The notes under the pieces: model-generated
Told to the model about the DNA's origin: nothing
Database searches by the model: none
What the model saw: only the letters and a program-made list of their open reading frames with translations
DNA from: Paragonimus skrjabini miyazakii
Taxonomy: Eukaryota > Platyhelminthes > Trematoda > Plagiorchiida > Troglotrematidae
DNA length: 64,000 nt
Direction of reading: 5' to 3'
NCBI GenBank assembly: GCA_014338405.1
Contig: JTDE01003423.1
Span: 1-64,000 of the forward strand
Shown: one piece after another, positions 23,102-34,243 of the stretch
Numbering within the stretch: position 1 is the stretch's first letter
Layout of the letters: every line of letters starts with the position of its first letter
Program-made: the position numbers and the translations under genes

Positions 23102-23430
23102 GAAATGCGAAGACGACGCCAGGAAGGCCAATTCGAATTGCGCAAAACTAAGCGTGATGAAACATTGCAAAAGAAAAGAAATATTCCTAGTGTAAACGAT
23201 GGTATGGCGGCCGGGGATCCTGCGGACTCGGACATTGATGGTGGAGATCGACCCATGCTTCTCAACTTAGATGCGATCGTAGCAAATGCTTCTAACGAAG
23301 ACCCCGCGATTAGACTACAGGTCGTCCAGTCGGCTAGAAAGCTATTATCCAGTGATCGAAATCCTCCAATCGATGAGTTGATTAAAGTTGGAATGCTTCC
23401 GAAGCTTGTTGCTTGTCTTATGAGTGAGGA
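23102..23430 (+). CDS. KPNA4: Importin alpha exon 2: importin-beta-binding domain and first ARM helices
   Basis: Encodes residues 21-129 and two bases of codon 130. The basic clusters of the importin-beta-binding domain are RRRR at 23-26, RKTKR at 34-38 and KKR at 44-46. In the free receptor this domain occupies the NLS groove; in the transport complex importin beta binds it. An acidic linker (DSDIDGGD) follows, then LDAIVANAS begins ARM repeat 1 and ARKLLSSDRNPPIDELIK is almost identical to vertebrate alpha-3. The exon ends GAG GA/GTGAGT in phase 2. The split codon becomes GAC (Asp) with exon 3, giving SEDPNLQFEAAW. The +1 in-frame stop just beyond the donor confirms the exon end. Confidence 0.95.
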
Positions 23431-24060
23431 GTGAGTTGCCGTTTTCTGAGAGCTGTTTTTTGCATTTGATCTAAATGTAATCGATTACCTTTATGTCCTG
23501 CTTTGATGCTGGGTCCTGTGCTTGAACACTTACGTAGCCAGAAGAATGTGCGCTGTCTTGAAGGAGCATAGTTATATTCCTAAGCTTCCTCAGAAAGGTG
23601 AGCACCGGCCTGTGGGATCGCATTTGTTGACACTCAGACTGCCGATGTGTATATGCCACTTGGAAGAGATTCTGGGGGCCTACTCATGGTTACTAACGCG
23701 CGGAGCACGATTAATGTGTTCAAAATGGGATAGAACCACAACCCAGACGTTTGGCTGTCGTCCATTTCATTCTTCCGTGGTCACCAGATGGCCGCTGAAG
23801 CGCGGTTTAGATTATATGATGGAGTCTATCCAGGCGTAGGCAGACGTGCTTTCCAAACTATGGAATCTGCTTAAGGTCACTGCTTGAGTGTGCCAACCAA
23901 GTCACGTACACCTGTCTGGGATGAAATATCTCGACGTTTTCGGCATGTAACCATTCAAAATGACGCCGGTCTGCCGCAGTCCCACGAGACTCGTCTTGAA
24001 AATCTGTACCTTTTCTGTTTGAGTTTCGAAGGCACCGTGGTTCTTACCCAGGGTAGAAGA

Positions 24061-24740
24061 CGTGAACCGTCTCCAGGTATTTGACCACTGATGTTTGCGT
24101 TCGATCGCTCGTATCGGATGATCTTCACGAGTAAGCGACGTAGAGGCTAGGAAGCGGGTGTTTTACATTGATTATCAAACAAATTCTTTTGTTCGGTCTT
24201 TATGTTTGCACAGACTTCGTTACCAGCTAGTCGTCTGCCACACCAAACACTCTTTGCCGACGCTGCAGCCGACTGGCGTAAGGTTCGAGGTGGACAGGTG
24301 ATGGCCTGGTGTAGAGAAATGAAATCCTTCACGTATGGATTGGCCATTGTAGGTCAAGTTCATCTGCCAGGCCAGGGCCCCCGAGACTCCCGGGGTTAGT
24401 GACTAGAGACGTTAGTTGAGATGGCGGCTAATCGGGCTTCGTGGCGTAAATGTTATTTGGTCGAGTTGTCTGTGAAATGAGTGCACGTAATGATGCTGGG
24501 CGGTGAAAGCCGTAATAAAGCTGTCATGCTGATGACGCCTTACTCTTACTTTGAGCTTGGTTGTTTGTTTGGTTGCAAGTTGTAGGAACCTTGGTGCTGA
24601 ATGTTTGAATAGGGCTTGGGCTATATCTAGTGAAGTTCCTTTCCTCTTCTTTCATCTTTTTGTGGAGCTTTTCTTTCATGGTTGTGTGGCTGTTAAGTCT
24701 CTGTGTGAACCACCTATGTATTACTGTCTATGACGGTGAT
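24061..24740 (+). pseudogene. RTE-like LINE C-terminus and 3'UTR (intron 2, sense)
   Basis: Frames read VNRLQVFDH-CLRSIARIG, then VSDVEARKRVF, a decayed LH/WLGHVLRM region (about 24,210-24,260) and RKVRGGQVMAW followed by GLAIVGQVHLPGQGPRDSRG. The last block ends with a LETLVEMAANRASWRK-like sequence after a stop. This is the C-terminus of a LINE family abundant in trematodes. The tail from 24,450 (AAAGCTGTCATGCTGATGACGCC, then GCTTGGTTGTTTGTTTGG) recurs at 43,405-43,690 and on the minus strand at 59,340-59,000, so it is the shared 3'UTR. Stops and frame changes show it is dead. Confidence 0.75.
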
Positions 24741-25001
24741 GATCCTGCAGCAGTTCTTTGTCTCAGTGACTGATGGTGGTCGACGAGGTCTTAAGTTCGG
24801 CTGTGGACTCTCCTCAAACAACACTGCTTTTGTTACAAGGCTATGGATAATCGAAACGACCTGCCCTTTGCATCATCATCGTCACAACAGCCATGAGCCT
24901 GACCAAAAGGTACTGTGGCTCGGGCCGCCATTCACCTCAACAGTGACGTGAAATATCTTGAAAGAAAACTACTAAGAAGGTTGAACATTATTAAAACAAG
25001 A

Positions 25002-25331
25002 CTAAGCGGAAGAACTAGAAATGGTATGAATACTGGTACGCCATTGACTGCGGCACATCGCTATGTCGGATAGCGTCTCTAACCAGCGGTTTGAGTGATC
25101 ACGAGGACCGCACCCAGGCAGGCGACACCTACCCACTTTGCTCAATGGAGCAGTCAAGGTCTTCATATTTTGTGACCACGTTGTTGCTTGACCACCACAT
25201 GGTTTGACCCAACTGTTGGTGGCCTCAGCATATAATGCCCGGTACAGTAAACGATCAAATGACATACGGAGTACGTGACCCAACCATCGCAAGCTGTGTA
25301 CCGTTCTGAAGGGTTGTGTTCTCACCGACAT
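25002..25331 (-). pseudogene. RTE-like LINE C-terminus (intron 2, antisense)
   Basis: An open 109-residue frame carries SLRWLGHVLRM, YAEATNSWVKPCGGQATTW, VGRCRLPGCGPRDHSNRWLE and TLSDIAMCRSQWR. This is the same C-terminal module as at 24,200-24,460 but better preserved and on the opposite strand. It is 5'-truncated, as is usual for LINE insertions. It is open through the end, so it is younger than its neighbours. Confidence 0.85.
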
Positions 25332-27024
25332 CTGACGCTGTTTATCTGAGAAGGGCGACTTTTTCGTTATTGTTTTAGTACCAAGTTGGTGTAACGAATC
25401 GACTTGCGAGAAGTAATCGAGAGCGCAAAGAATACAACGCCTGATAGAAAGGCTTTAATCAATCAGAAAACGAGGCATGTGATCTGTAGCATAACGAACA
25501 GGAAAGGTAAATTAGGATAATATATGGAGGGATCAGTATGATAGGGAAGCGGACAATATGATGTAGAAATAATATGACAGTTGGTCCACTTTTTGAAGGT
25601 GACGCCGGTCTTTTTACGTTGTGTTGATGGTCTGCGATGGTTTTTCTTTCTGGTTATCCCGTCCTCGTAAGCACCACTGCGGAAACTTTAGTACAAGGGC
25701 AAGGTGTTACCAAAAATGGTATATGGACCTAAGATCAGGCAGTCGGACAGTTCAGACGGTTTGAATCATGCTTGAAGCTTGCATCAATGAACCGATGTAT
25801 AACTTGGGAATATTCAGTTATTCTAGCCGGTAAATCTGATAAATGGTCCATTGGGAGTATCACAATCCTGGTTTGTCCGACCAGTGATCATCACCCAAAA
25901 TTCTTCCGACCTCACACTAACTTGATTCGGAAGTGTTAGTGGGAAAACTGCTAGCTGACTTACTGCACAGTCAAGCAGACGTCAACAAACGTTAGTCAAG
26001 ACGCTGGGATAACGAACATGGGAGATCTCCCAGCACAACCGCGCATCAGTCTCCAAGGAAGACGAATGTACATGAGATAACTCCTGTCGATCTTGGGAAC
26101 TGAAATAGACGTTGGAGGGATTAGATGCCATTCTTGATACTTACGGGGACAGTTATGCTAGGGAACGCAACCTACAATATTGGAGTTGACGTAGATTGTT
26201 GCATAACGAGTGAAATTGCGGTAGTTATGCCCGCAGTCTCTGATGCTAGTGTTTTGTAGCAATTACATTGGAAAGGTAACGAATGGTTTTGACGGTACTA
26301 AGTAGGTAACTCATTTCGCGGAATTTTTTTTGGGTTGTCGCGAGTGATCCCACTAAAACAGTTTTCAAAGTTAGCTAACTTGGTCCTTCCAGTTGACCAG
26401 GTAGCATGCTGTACGTGGAATGAGCCGCTATTATCTCGTGTTTTGCTCACGTGGCTTTCACTGTATGTCTTCTGTATTTTCACACTATTTCGATAATATC
26501 GATACAGTCATAGGCACGTTAACAACTTTCGCCGTACAAGCCATAGATCTTCTCGCCTTTCAAGTTCTAGTGGGGTGTCCGATTTTGTGGTCTTTTTCTG
26601 TGTATGTGTGGTGTGCGCTTCGGTCGGTTAATTTTTCTTGTTTAACGCGAAGTATTCAAGAAATATTACGGAATGCAATGACTTCGTCATCATCACGAGC
26701 GAATAGCTTCATTCGTCTACCGTTGCTGACTACGTTTTGTTGTGTAATCCTAGTGTGCATCACTGACCGTGACTTTCTCTCCTGGCGTTTGTCATCCACG
26801 GTTTTGGTAGTTTTGTTTGCCTATAGCAGTGATTTGGCCAACCGTTTCCTCAAGTGTGGCACCTCCCACTGTTCTAGCACCTGATTGTTTTCACGACGAT
26901 GGAGCGTCAATGAACCGGATCGTTCACAAACAGTCTATTTATCTGCGACATTGATGAGATTAATCTCACCTTGCGATATCAAGGTTCACGGTTTCAACAA
27001 ACAAAATAAACTTTCTGACTGTTG

Positions 27025-27215
27025 GGACTAGTGGTGGTGTTGGTAGCCTGGTTTTATGGTTTAGGTGTTCGGTTGTTTCGACAAGCTTGGTATTTAAGGT
27101 GCAAACGTTTCATCATCAAACGAGGTGATATCCTCAGTGCGTAAGTATTTGCGGGTCTGAGCCCTTAAACATCTACGCTGATACTATCTCGTTTGATAAT
27201 GAAACGTTCGTTAAC
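27025..27215. repeat. Interspersed repeat with internal hairpin (partner at 51,025-51,145)
   Basis: GCAAACGTTTCATCATCAAACGAGGTGATATCCTCAGTGCG (about 27,101-27,141) recurs at 51,091-51,135 as GCAAACGTTTCATCACCAAGCGAGGTGACATCATCAGTGCG. In this copy an inverted match follows at about 27,181-27,212 (ATCTCGTTTGATAATGAAACGTTCG), making an imperfect ~28-bp stem with a ~48-bp loop. Class unknown. Confidence 0.65.
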
Positions 27216-27662
27216 TGACTGCCAACCTCGGCGAATAACTAAATCGTCTGATTTGTTTCGTTTACCAGCGGCATGAATTATTCGAGTTACATTCCAGCAG
27301 CAACCGAGTATACCTTCGTCCTAACCTCCTTTGGACGATTAAAAGGCGTATTCTTTTAAGGCTTACAGATTTTTAAAGGTTCAGAAAGGCTTCGACACCT
27401 CTAGAACCTCTGCCTCGATCCGGAGAAAAGTATTGGAATTTAAGTCTGCAATATGCATGGTTGAAAATATACGGCGTTTGGATTCGAGGCCTACTTCTAA
27501 TTCAATTTATCGTTAGCATTCTTATGAATTCTTCGTCGTCGATTTGGAGCAAACGCGCACATGGGCATGCGTAGCTCAAATGCCTTCTCGCGTTTTGTTA
27601 GTCTCCTCTTGAGAATCATAACATGGCCCTCATCACAACCAGTGCACTGAAATCATTCACAC

Positions 27663-28727
27663 TGGGCCGACTCACCATTGCCCAGGAGGCACACCGCGAA
27701 GATCAGGTGAAGTTTCGTCCTTGACGGGGATCTATTGGCCAACTCTTCTCAAAATTATAGAGCAGTGCTAGACGTGTCGCCAGTCAACAGTCGTGGTTCC
27801 GCTCGAATATACAGGCGAGGTACGCTTTCAGTATCGATAAAAGGCGAGGATGTGCCGAATGAGCGTGTGAACATATTGTCGGTGGTTTGCTCCTATATTT
27901 CAGCCCAGGTTAAGGTCTACCGTGAGCTGTAATCATTTCAACACCAAGAGCAATGCATGTCGATACTGTCCACCTTCACCGTTTTTGTGCAGTTTTTTCA
28001 GGCGAACTAATGGAAGTCTATCTGCGACACCCACAGACTGCCGGTTTGGACCTTCTGCCTAGTTGACGACTGACTGATTTTGACTATCCCGACTGACACT
28101 TCAAACAGTACTGGCAATGTGAGATGCTATCCTGTGCTCTGTCAAATGTGAATGCGTTGTGTATCCCGAAAGTGCTTTTGCAAGACTGCTCTGGTTGCAT
28201 GAATTTAATGCTAGATAGTGCAGTTGCGGAGGTTATCGTTGAGCAGCTTGTGTGCTTAGGAAGTTGCACAGGCAGCGGCGGAAATATGAGAAATAAGGTA
28301 GTAGTTTGTATCTCCAAGTCTAGAGTGATGTTAACTTATCCAATGCGTCTCTGACGGCCGAAGGTCGTTTCTCTGAAGCTGAAGGATCGTGTGTACAAGG
28401 CGACTGAAGAGCCTTGTTATTTTGCGGTTGCAAAGTTTGGTTATTCCTAGCGGAGTACGTAGACCGTCTTCAGATATTTATCTGCCAATATCTGTGTCCG
28501 ATCGTTCGCATCTGTTGTCATCTGCTGGTAAACAACTGAAGTTAGGGAGCGCATGTTGAGTGACGAATGCCAAATGAGTTTTTCTCTTCTATCTCTAAGT
28601 TTACACAGATTTGGATAGTTGGACCACATACGAAGGATGCCAGCTATACATCTGCCACACAGCACTTTTTGCTAACGCCTCAGCGGGCTGACTTAAGATG
28701 CGAGATGAACAGGTGCTCACCGGACGT
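27663..28727 (+). repeat. 1,065-bp near-identical duplicated segment, copy 1: RTE-like LINE RT to C-terminus
   Basis: The segment matches 41,252-42,316 at a constant offset of 13,589 bp; I count about eight mismatches by eye. It begins inside an RTE-like RT (RLTIAQEAHREDQVKFRP, the region before the catalytic core) and passes a palm remnant reading RLTDFDYPDDT where YADD is expected (about 28,070-28,105). It ends in the C-terminal module (EYVDRLQIF, then LHRFG-LDHIRRMPAIHLPHS, about 28,450-28,660). Many stops show the ORF was dead before duplication. Neither end coincides with a LINE end. Confidence 0.9.
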
Positions 28728-29211
28728 TGCGAAAAAGTCAAGTGTTGACAGTACGTTTCGGGGTCACCTCCGGGGCAGAATATCTCGTGATCCAGGATAC
28801 ATGTGCTGAGCTCCGCAGGGGCGCAACTGTCAAGTGTACACCAGGCCGCATACTGTAATGGACTTGTCCAAAATGTCGCTTATAGTTTACTGCGTGCAGA
28901 TGAACTGTTAATCAGGGTGCGTCGTCATCGCTGCGCGACCGCTGTCTTGACCATTCTTTCCCGGTATTTCTGTTTGTGCATGTTATTTTTTGTACATATA
29001 TGTATGTAACGATACCAGTTTAGTAACCCGCGTTCACGAGTTCGTGTCGAATTACCTCAACTGCTACTGTCTACGTTTGTGCAGTCTAACAGTATCCAGT
29101 CAGTAAGTTACTTTGTGCGTCATATGACAAGCACGTTGTTAAGTCGGTTTTCTTAACTTCATGTTTAACGACTGTCTGCTTAGTGATCTTTTATTGTTGT
29201 CCACTTTATAG

Positions 29212-29599
29212 CCCCAACCTACAATTTGAGGCTGCCTGGGCACTAACGAACATTGCATCAGGGACCTCTGCTCAAACTATCGCGGTGGTCCACTCTGGCG
29301 CGGTACCATTGTTTCTGAAGTTGCTATCTTCTCCCCATCCTAATGTGTGTGAGCAGGCCGTGTGGGCCCTGGGGAATATAATCGGCGATGGTCCTACTCT
29401 GCGTGATTACGTAATCGAACTTGGTGTCATCAAACCACTTCTAAAATTGCTTACACCAAGCATTCCACTGAATTTTCTTCGTAACGTAACATGGGTTATG
29501 GTAAATTTGTGTCGCAATAAGGACCCGCCACCTCCGGCCGCTGCAATCAAAGAGTTGCTACCTGCTCTTCTATATTTGATTAAACACACGGACGATAGT
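29212..29599 (+). CDS. KPNA4: Importin alpha exon 3: ARM repeats 2-4, major NLS groove
   Basis: Encodes the last base of codon 130 and residues 131-259. Three conserved W-x3-N ladders that line the major NLS-binding groove are visible: W139/N143 (AAWALTNIASG), W181/N185 (AVWALGNIIGDG) and W224/N228 (TWVMVNLCRNKD). The run KDPPPP after repeat 4 is a signature shared with vertebrate alpha-3. The exon ends GAT AGT/GTGAGT in phase 0 in the middle of the following repeat. Frame and length match the human protein without an indel, so the groove should be fully functional. Confidence 0.97.
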
Positions 29600-32500
29600 G
29601 TGAGTTTTTCACTTTGGGTATTTATTTTTCTTATGGAATATATACTCAGTTTTTCCACCGTCCACTTATCCTGAGCTTCCTGTCATCGCTACCTCACTAT
29701 GCCTGCTTTTGCATCATAACAATAGCGGTTAGGCACGTTTTGTAATATTTTTCAGTTTAATGTGCACCAGCATAGGACTGATAACCACTTCGGTGTAGTC
29801 TCATGTTTCCACGTTCAGCCACTTGGAGTTTGCCCCGATGTTTGTGGGCGACTGGACTGATGCTTCGCCACACTAACGGTGATGTGGAAAAAGTGAAAAG
29901 GTATCTCGACATAATTGTGTGTGGCTCTCACAGTTCTCATTTAACAAATATTTCTTTTTTGCACCTGAAGGTTTGTTGATTGTCAGTCTTCTGTAAAAGT
30001 TAATTGTTTCTTTGCTGTTCCTGTTACCTTCATGTGAGTATCCGGGATCGGACTGCGGATCTTCAGATTGCCTTCAGGTTCCACGGACATACAGATGTGC
30101 ACAATGTGTCTCATTAGCATCACTTGCACAGAAGCCCCATAATCACTTCCTGAGAGACCATATTGCCCACTTTGTGAGACATCACCTTATTCGGTTATTT
30201 AGTATCACACGGTAGTATTTTCTTGCAGTCCTAGGTTAGTAGCATTTCTATGTTGTAACGAGCCGTCGTCCACTGATCGAGTGACTTCTAGATAGTCGAC
30301 CCGAGCCGGCGATAGAATCATCTGGTCGACAGTGAATACGCCTTAGCGGATGCGAACTGACGTTCGCCTTCTTTTCAAGGGATGGTGCATTTTAAGTTAC
30401 ATTCAATGTCCTAAGATGCAGGACGGTGCATTTTATGATGCGAGTCATTACATTCTAAGCCTGTTTCAAACTAAGTCGATTTTAATTTAGCTGTGGTTGC
30501 AGGTGGCCAAGTGGTTTGAAAGTGTGATTCGGTTAAAAAAGCACATATGGTGATGTGCGAAAGCTGACCACGCAACGGATACTGCCGAAATCGAGAAGAC
30601 GAAGACCCGTTGGGTAGGCTTTACTGATTTTGATACATATTGGTAAAATTAACAAATAACGTTGGGAGGGAAACGATATCAAACAGGTCAGCTTCTTTCC
30701 CCGCTACTACAAAACCGACATGTACGGTAGTTATCGTTAAAGAAAGTGTGTAAAATATGAGCTTGAGGAAAACGTTTAGACGTCGTGAGTTATATAAAGT
30801 CAATGTGTACAGATGTCTGCGTAGTGGTTGGATGTAGCATATTGAGTCGTCTGACATCACCGTAGATAAACGATCAGTTTAAGGTACCTTTTAACAGAAA
30901 TGGTACGAATGTTTTATCACAAAACATTCAGGCTGCTATTCCTTAAGTTGTGCATATGAGTTCTGTTTTGCTGCCTCGATGTTTTCCAGGACTGTGTATG
31001 CTCACGTTGCATTCTGACTGGTCATCCAAATGATTTACGCCGGGTTCATGCTCTGATACCTAAGATTGTTGACGTTCCGGCTCTAATGTTTCCAGACACT
31101 ACTTTATCCAATCTGTTGGAAAGCAACGTCACGCCTCTAGGTTCTAGTTGCATGATTGCCGCTTTCGCCAACCATAGGTGAACGACGGACAGACACTGTT
31201 TCCTTCTTTTTGTTTGAGAAACCTGTGAACGTGTACTCTGGGTTGTACTCAACTAATTCGACCTCTTCCACTAAAGGATCATAGTTCGAGTTCCAAACCT
31301 TAACTCTTTCGAGAGCCGTGCCGGGTAAAGAGGTGCTAGTTGTGGACGGCCTTATATGGGATGCAGCGTTAGTTGCCGTACTGTGTGACGGTTTTCTCAA
31401 ATGCAATGCACCGTGATGGACATGCCTCCACTGGCTGTAAACCTTTAGGTTTAAGTGGTATTGCGATCATTTTCTAAAGTAAAATTCTAGCGTTTTACTT
31501 GGGTTGGGTTGTACCTGGATTTTAGGCTGTAGTTCGGCCGTGTGTTATGTCGTTGCTGGGGGAGAAAGTTCTCAAGTTCACTGGGTACGGAAGATGGGCC
31601 ACAGTCAGGATGGACGTATTGTGACAGGCCAGAAAATGTAGTCAGTTAGCAAAATAGTTTACAACCGTGACAGCAATTCTGTTTTGACACGGGAAAGCAA
31701 ATGGAAAGCGCAAGTATTCGTCGGTGGCAGTTAACGAATATTCGTTACGAGAAATTGACGGCAGCAGTCTTCGGGTTTACATAGAGCCTCTCAGAGGATT
31801 GTTTGATTTTCGTAAGTCTTTCGTTTAATAAGCATGGGTTTCAGTTCAGGACGTGTGCTTTTGGTGGTCACCATACTTTTTGGAAACTGGACAAGCTTTT
31901 TGAACGCAGGAAGTGCGTGACCCGCGACAACAGTGTAGTCATTTCGAAAAAGGATATCGGCTGTTTGATTATTTCTCTCTGAACAATGGATAATATATTG
32001 GTGGTTGGAGAGTTCTAAACGCCAACGCTGAACTTTGTCGTTCTTGGGTTTCACTTTCTGTTGGCCATCGCACGTAAAAATGACAGGTTGTTGAGTCATA
32101 GTGATTAAAGATGTGTATTGAGTTCAAAATGATCTTTGGACCACTTCAACCATTGCGTAAGCCTATTTCTTCACTACATGTTGGCGGTGTTTGGTTGGAG
32201 ATACGTTTCTGAAAAGGAAGGATGCCAGCCTATCATTTTGGCCCAGTATTTCAAGCATCTATCTCTGCTAGGGCTGTCCTGTAGTCAATTGTTATGACAG
32301 CTGCACTGTCCAGCTCATATTTCAGTACTCCAAAAGGATTTCCGGTAGTCTGGTAAGGGAAACGTTTTATGCTGTCTGTCGGGACTTTCCTTGGAAACCG
32401 TAAGGACGAATAAAGGTAGTAAGCAAACGTTAGCCATTCGTTCTTGCGATTTGGCGTCATTTTGGAGACGGTAAGTCTCTTAGGAATTTGAATCAATGTG

Positions 32501-33805
32501 TTCGATTCCAGACCTTTTGAAACCTCGTAGCATTGACGGTTAGACTTTCGCGCGCAGATGGTGTTTTTACTATCACTTAGTGTATGCTGGTGCCTGTGGG
32601 CGAATTTCATAAAGCGATCTTTCACAACCAGTGACTTTGTCCACTCAGGCAAAGTTGTCATAGCCTTTCGGACCTAATGACACATTCAATGCAGACAGCC
32701 CGTCTGTCACGCTGGAAGAAATGCGACAACATTGATACGGGCCACCACAACCTTCAACCGTGGTGTTTGTTGTTTAAAATGGTATCTAATGTACTGTATG
32801 TACGTGTGCTCTGTCTGATCTACTGTAGACTTGGAAAGAGGATGTGCCTCAAGATGGTTGGTCTACAACCGTTCTCCTTTTAAACTACTCGTTCAAAGTA
32901 ACGAGAATTTGTTCCCATTGAATATTTCGATGACTCATTGATGTGATCCCCTGGCATTCTTCGTGTTCCAGTTTGTACAGTCTGTTTTTCCAAATTTGAA
33001 TGGTTATCGATTTGGTTGTGATGGATACATAGTTTGAGATCGATGCTCCAGTGAAGTCTGGGACTTCATGTAGATTGCAACCAATCAACTGTTCGAGAGG
33101 AGCGGCTTCCAATAAAAGAGACCTCCACTGGTTAATGCTGGCGTCAGAAATAATGGCCAAGCGAGGCATCTGCGCAGAAGTATGGCGTAACAGAGTTTCA
33201 CACGTGAGTATTGACTGTTCTCGCACTGTACGGCAGCGGAGCTGTGCTCGAGAGTAGTACTGTTCAGAAATGTAGACATCATTGTTCCTGTGTCCTGCGA
33301 CGACCCGACACGCCGCATTTATTGTCGAGTAATTAGGGCAGAAATCTATATACCTGACTCACGTGTATTCTGTTGACTATTAGTTCGGTGAAGACATTAG
33401 AATTACAAGACGTGGCGGCAATAGTTAATAAATGACCTTCCTAAAAATGTCTCCTGCTTTGCAAACTGTTTGAAAGCGCTATTCCCATAATCTCTACGCA
33501 TTGCACCTTGATGACCATACTCACAAAAATAGCACGCACAGTTCGTGTAAGCCGAATTTGTACTATTCTCTGATGTCAGTCAGCACGTTCTTTTCCATTC
33601 TTGAACTCGGTTGATTTATTTACAGTAACTTGTCAGCAAATCTCGCACTAGAAGGCAGAAGCATCTTTTCAGGCGATTGTTCCTTCTCTCACTCATAAGG
33701 TTAATAGGGTTTCTGACCACAGAACTAAGGTGACTAGCGATTTGTGATCTTATCAAGGTCTAATCTTGTTAATCCAGACCGTTGGGCCCTTTGCCTGATT
33801 GACAG
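29600..33805 (+). other. Importin alpha intron 3 (4,206 bp)
   Basis: The donor is GTGAGTTT; the acceptor is CTGATTGACAG at 33,795-33,805. The main content is a minus-strand Gypsy pol relic (31,137-32,661). From 29,600 to about 31,130 I see no gene. From 32,670 to 33,800 the minus strand has frames that may be the upstream part of the Gypsy element, but I cannot name their domains. Confidence 0.9.
31137..32661 (-). pseudogene. Ty3/Gypsy pol relic, RT thumb to C-terminus (intron 3, antisense)
   Basis: On the minus strand, 32,661-32,251 reads as the RT connection: LSDSKNTICARKSNRQCYEV, a FAYYLYSSLRF block, and GVLKYELDSAAVITIDYRTA leading to the start of RNase H. At 32,099-31,791 is the RNase H end (KNDKVQRWRLELSNHQYIIH, with LFRN where most elements have LSR). 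At 31,406-31,137 is the polyprotein C-terminus, with LPGTALERVKVWN, LVEYNPEYTFTGF and KKETVSVRRSPMVGE. The integrase core is missing between the last two pieces. Frames are broken and no LTR was found. Confidence 0.7.
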
Positions 33806-34243
33806 ATTTTGGTCGATACCGTGTGGGCGATTTCGTATCTGACGGATGGTGGCAATGATCAAATAGAAATGGTAATCAACGCAGAAATTGTCCCACATCT
33901 TGTTCCTCTGCTATCTCATTCGAGTTTCAAAGTTCAGACCGCTGCTCTCCGTGCTGTGGGCAACATCGTCACGGGGTCTGACCAACAGACACAGGTAGTG
34001 CTGGATTGTGGTGCATTGAGCCACTTTCAAAATTTGCTCAGTCATCCTCGTGACAAGATTAACAAGGAGGCTGTGTGGTTTTTGTCTAATATAACTGCTG
34101 GCAATCAGAGTCAAGTGCAAGCTGTGATCGACCACGGCTTGGTACCAATGATTATTCAACATCTGTCGGAAAGCGAGTTTCTCACTCAAAAGGAAGCTGC
34201 GTGGGCCATTTCAAATTTGACAATCAACGGAAATGTTGAACAG
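33806..34243 (+). CDS. KPNA4: Importin alpha exon 4: ARM repeats 5-8, minor NLS groove
   Basis: Encodes residues 260-405. It opens ILVDTVWAISYLTD, where Y270 takes the N position (human alpha-3 has the same Y). In the next repeat R308 replaces W (LRAVGNIVTG), the normal irregularity of this family. The minor groove W/N pairs are W350/N354 (AVWFLSNITAGN) and W392/N396 (AAWAISNLTING). The exon is 438 nt, phase 0 at both ends, and closes GTT GAA CAG/GTGAGC. It has no indels relative to vertebrate alpha-3 that I can see. Confidence 0.97.

Larger units (their letters stand above)
23431..29211 (+). other. Importin alpha intron 2 (5,781 bp), LINE-rich
   Basis: The donor is GTGAGTTG; the acceptor is CACTTTATAG at 29,202-29,211. 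It contains a plus-strand LINE tail (24,061-24,740), a minus-strand LINE tail (25,002-25,331), an inverted-repeat-bearing interspersed repeat (27,025-27,215) and the first copy of a 1,065-bp duplication (27,663-28,727). No host gene is recognised in the remaining stretches 23,431-24,060, 25,340-27,020 and 28,730-29,211. Confidence 0.9.

Noticed and set aside
26420..26884. 154-codon plus-strand ORF in intron 2, partly hydrophobic
   Set aside because: No recognisable domain, no splice context, and the opposite strand looks like decayed LINE. A possible RTE endonuclease reading on the minus strand was too weak to call.
32885..33318. Minus-strand frames upstream of the intron 3 Gypsy relic, considered as protease
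   Set aside because: No D-(S/T)-G motif or zinc knuckle could be pointed to.
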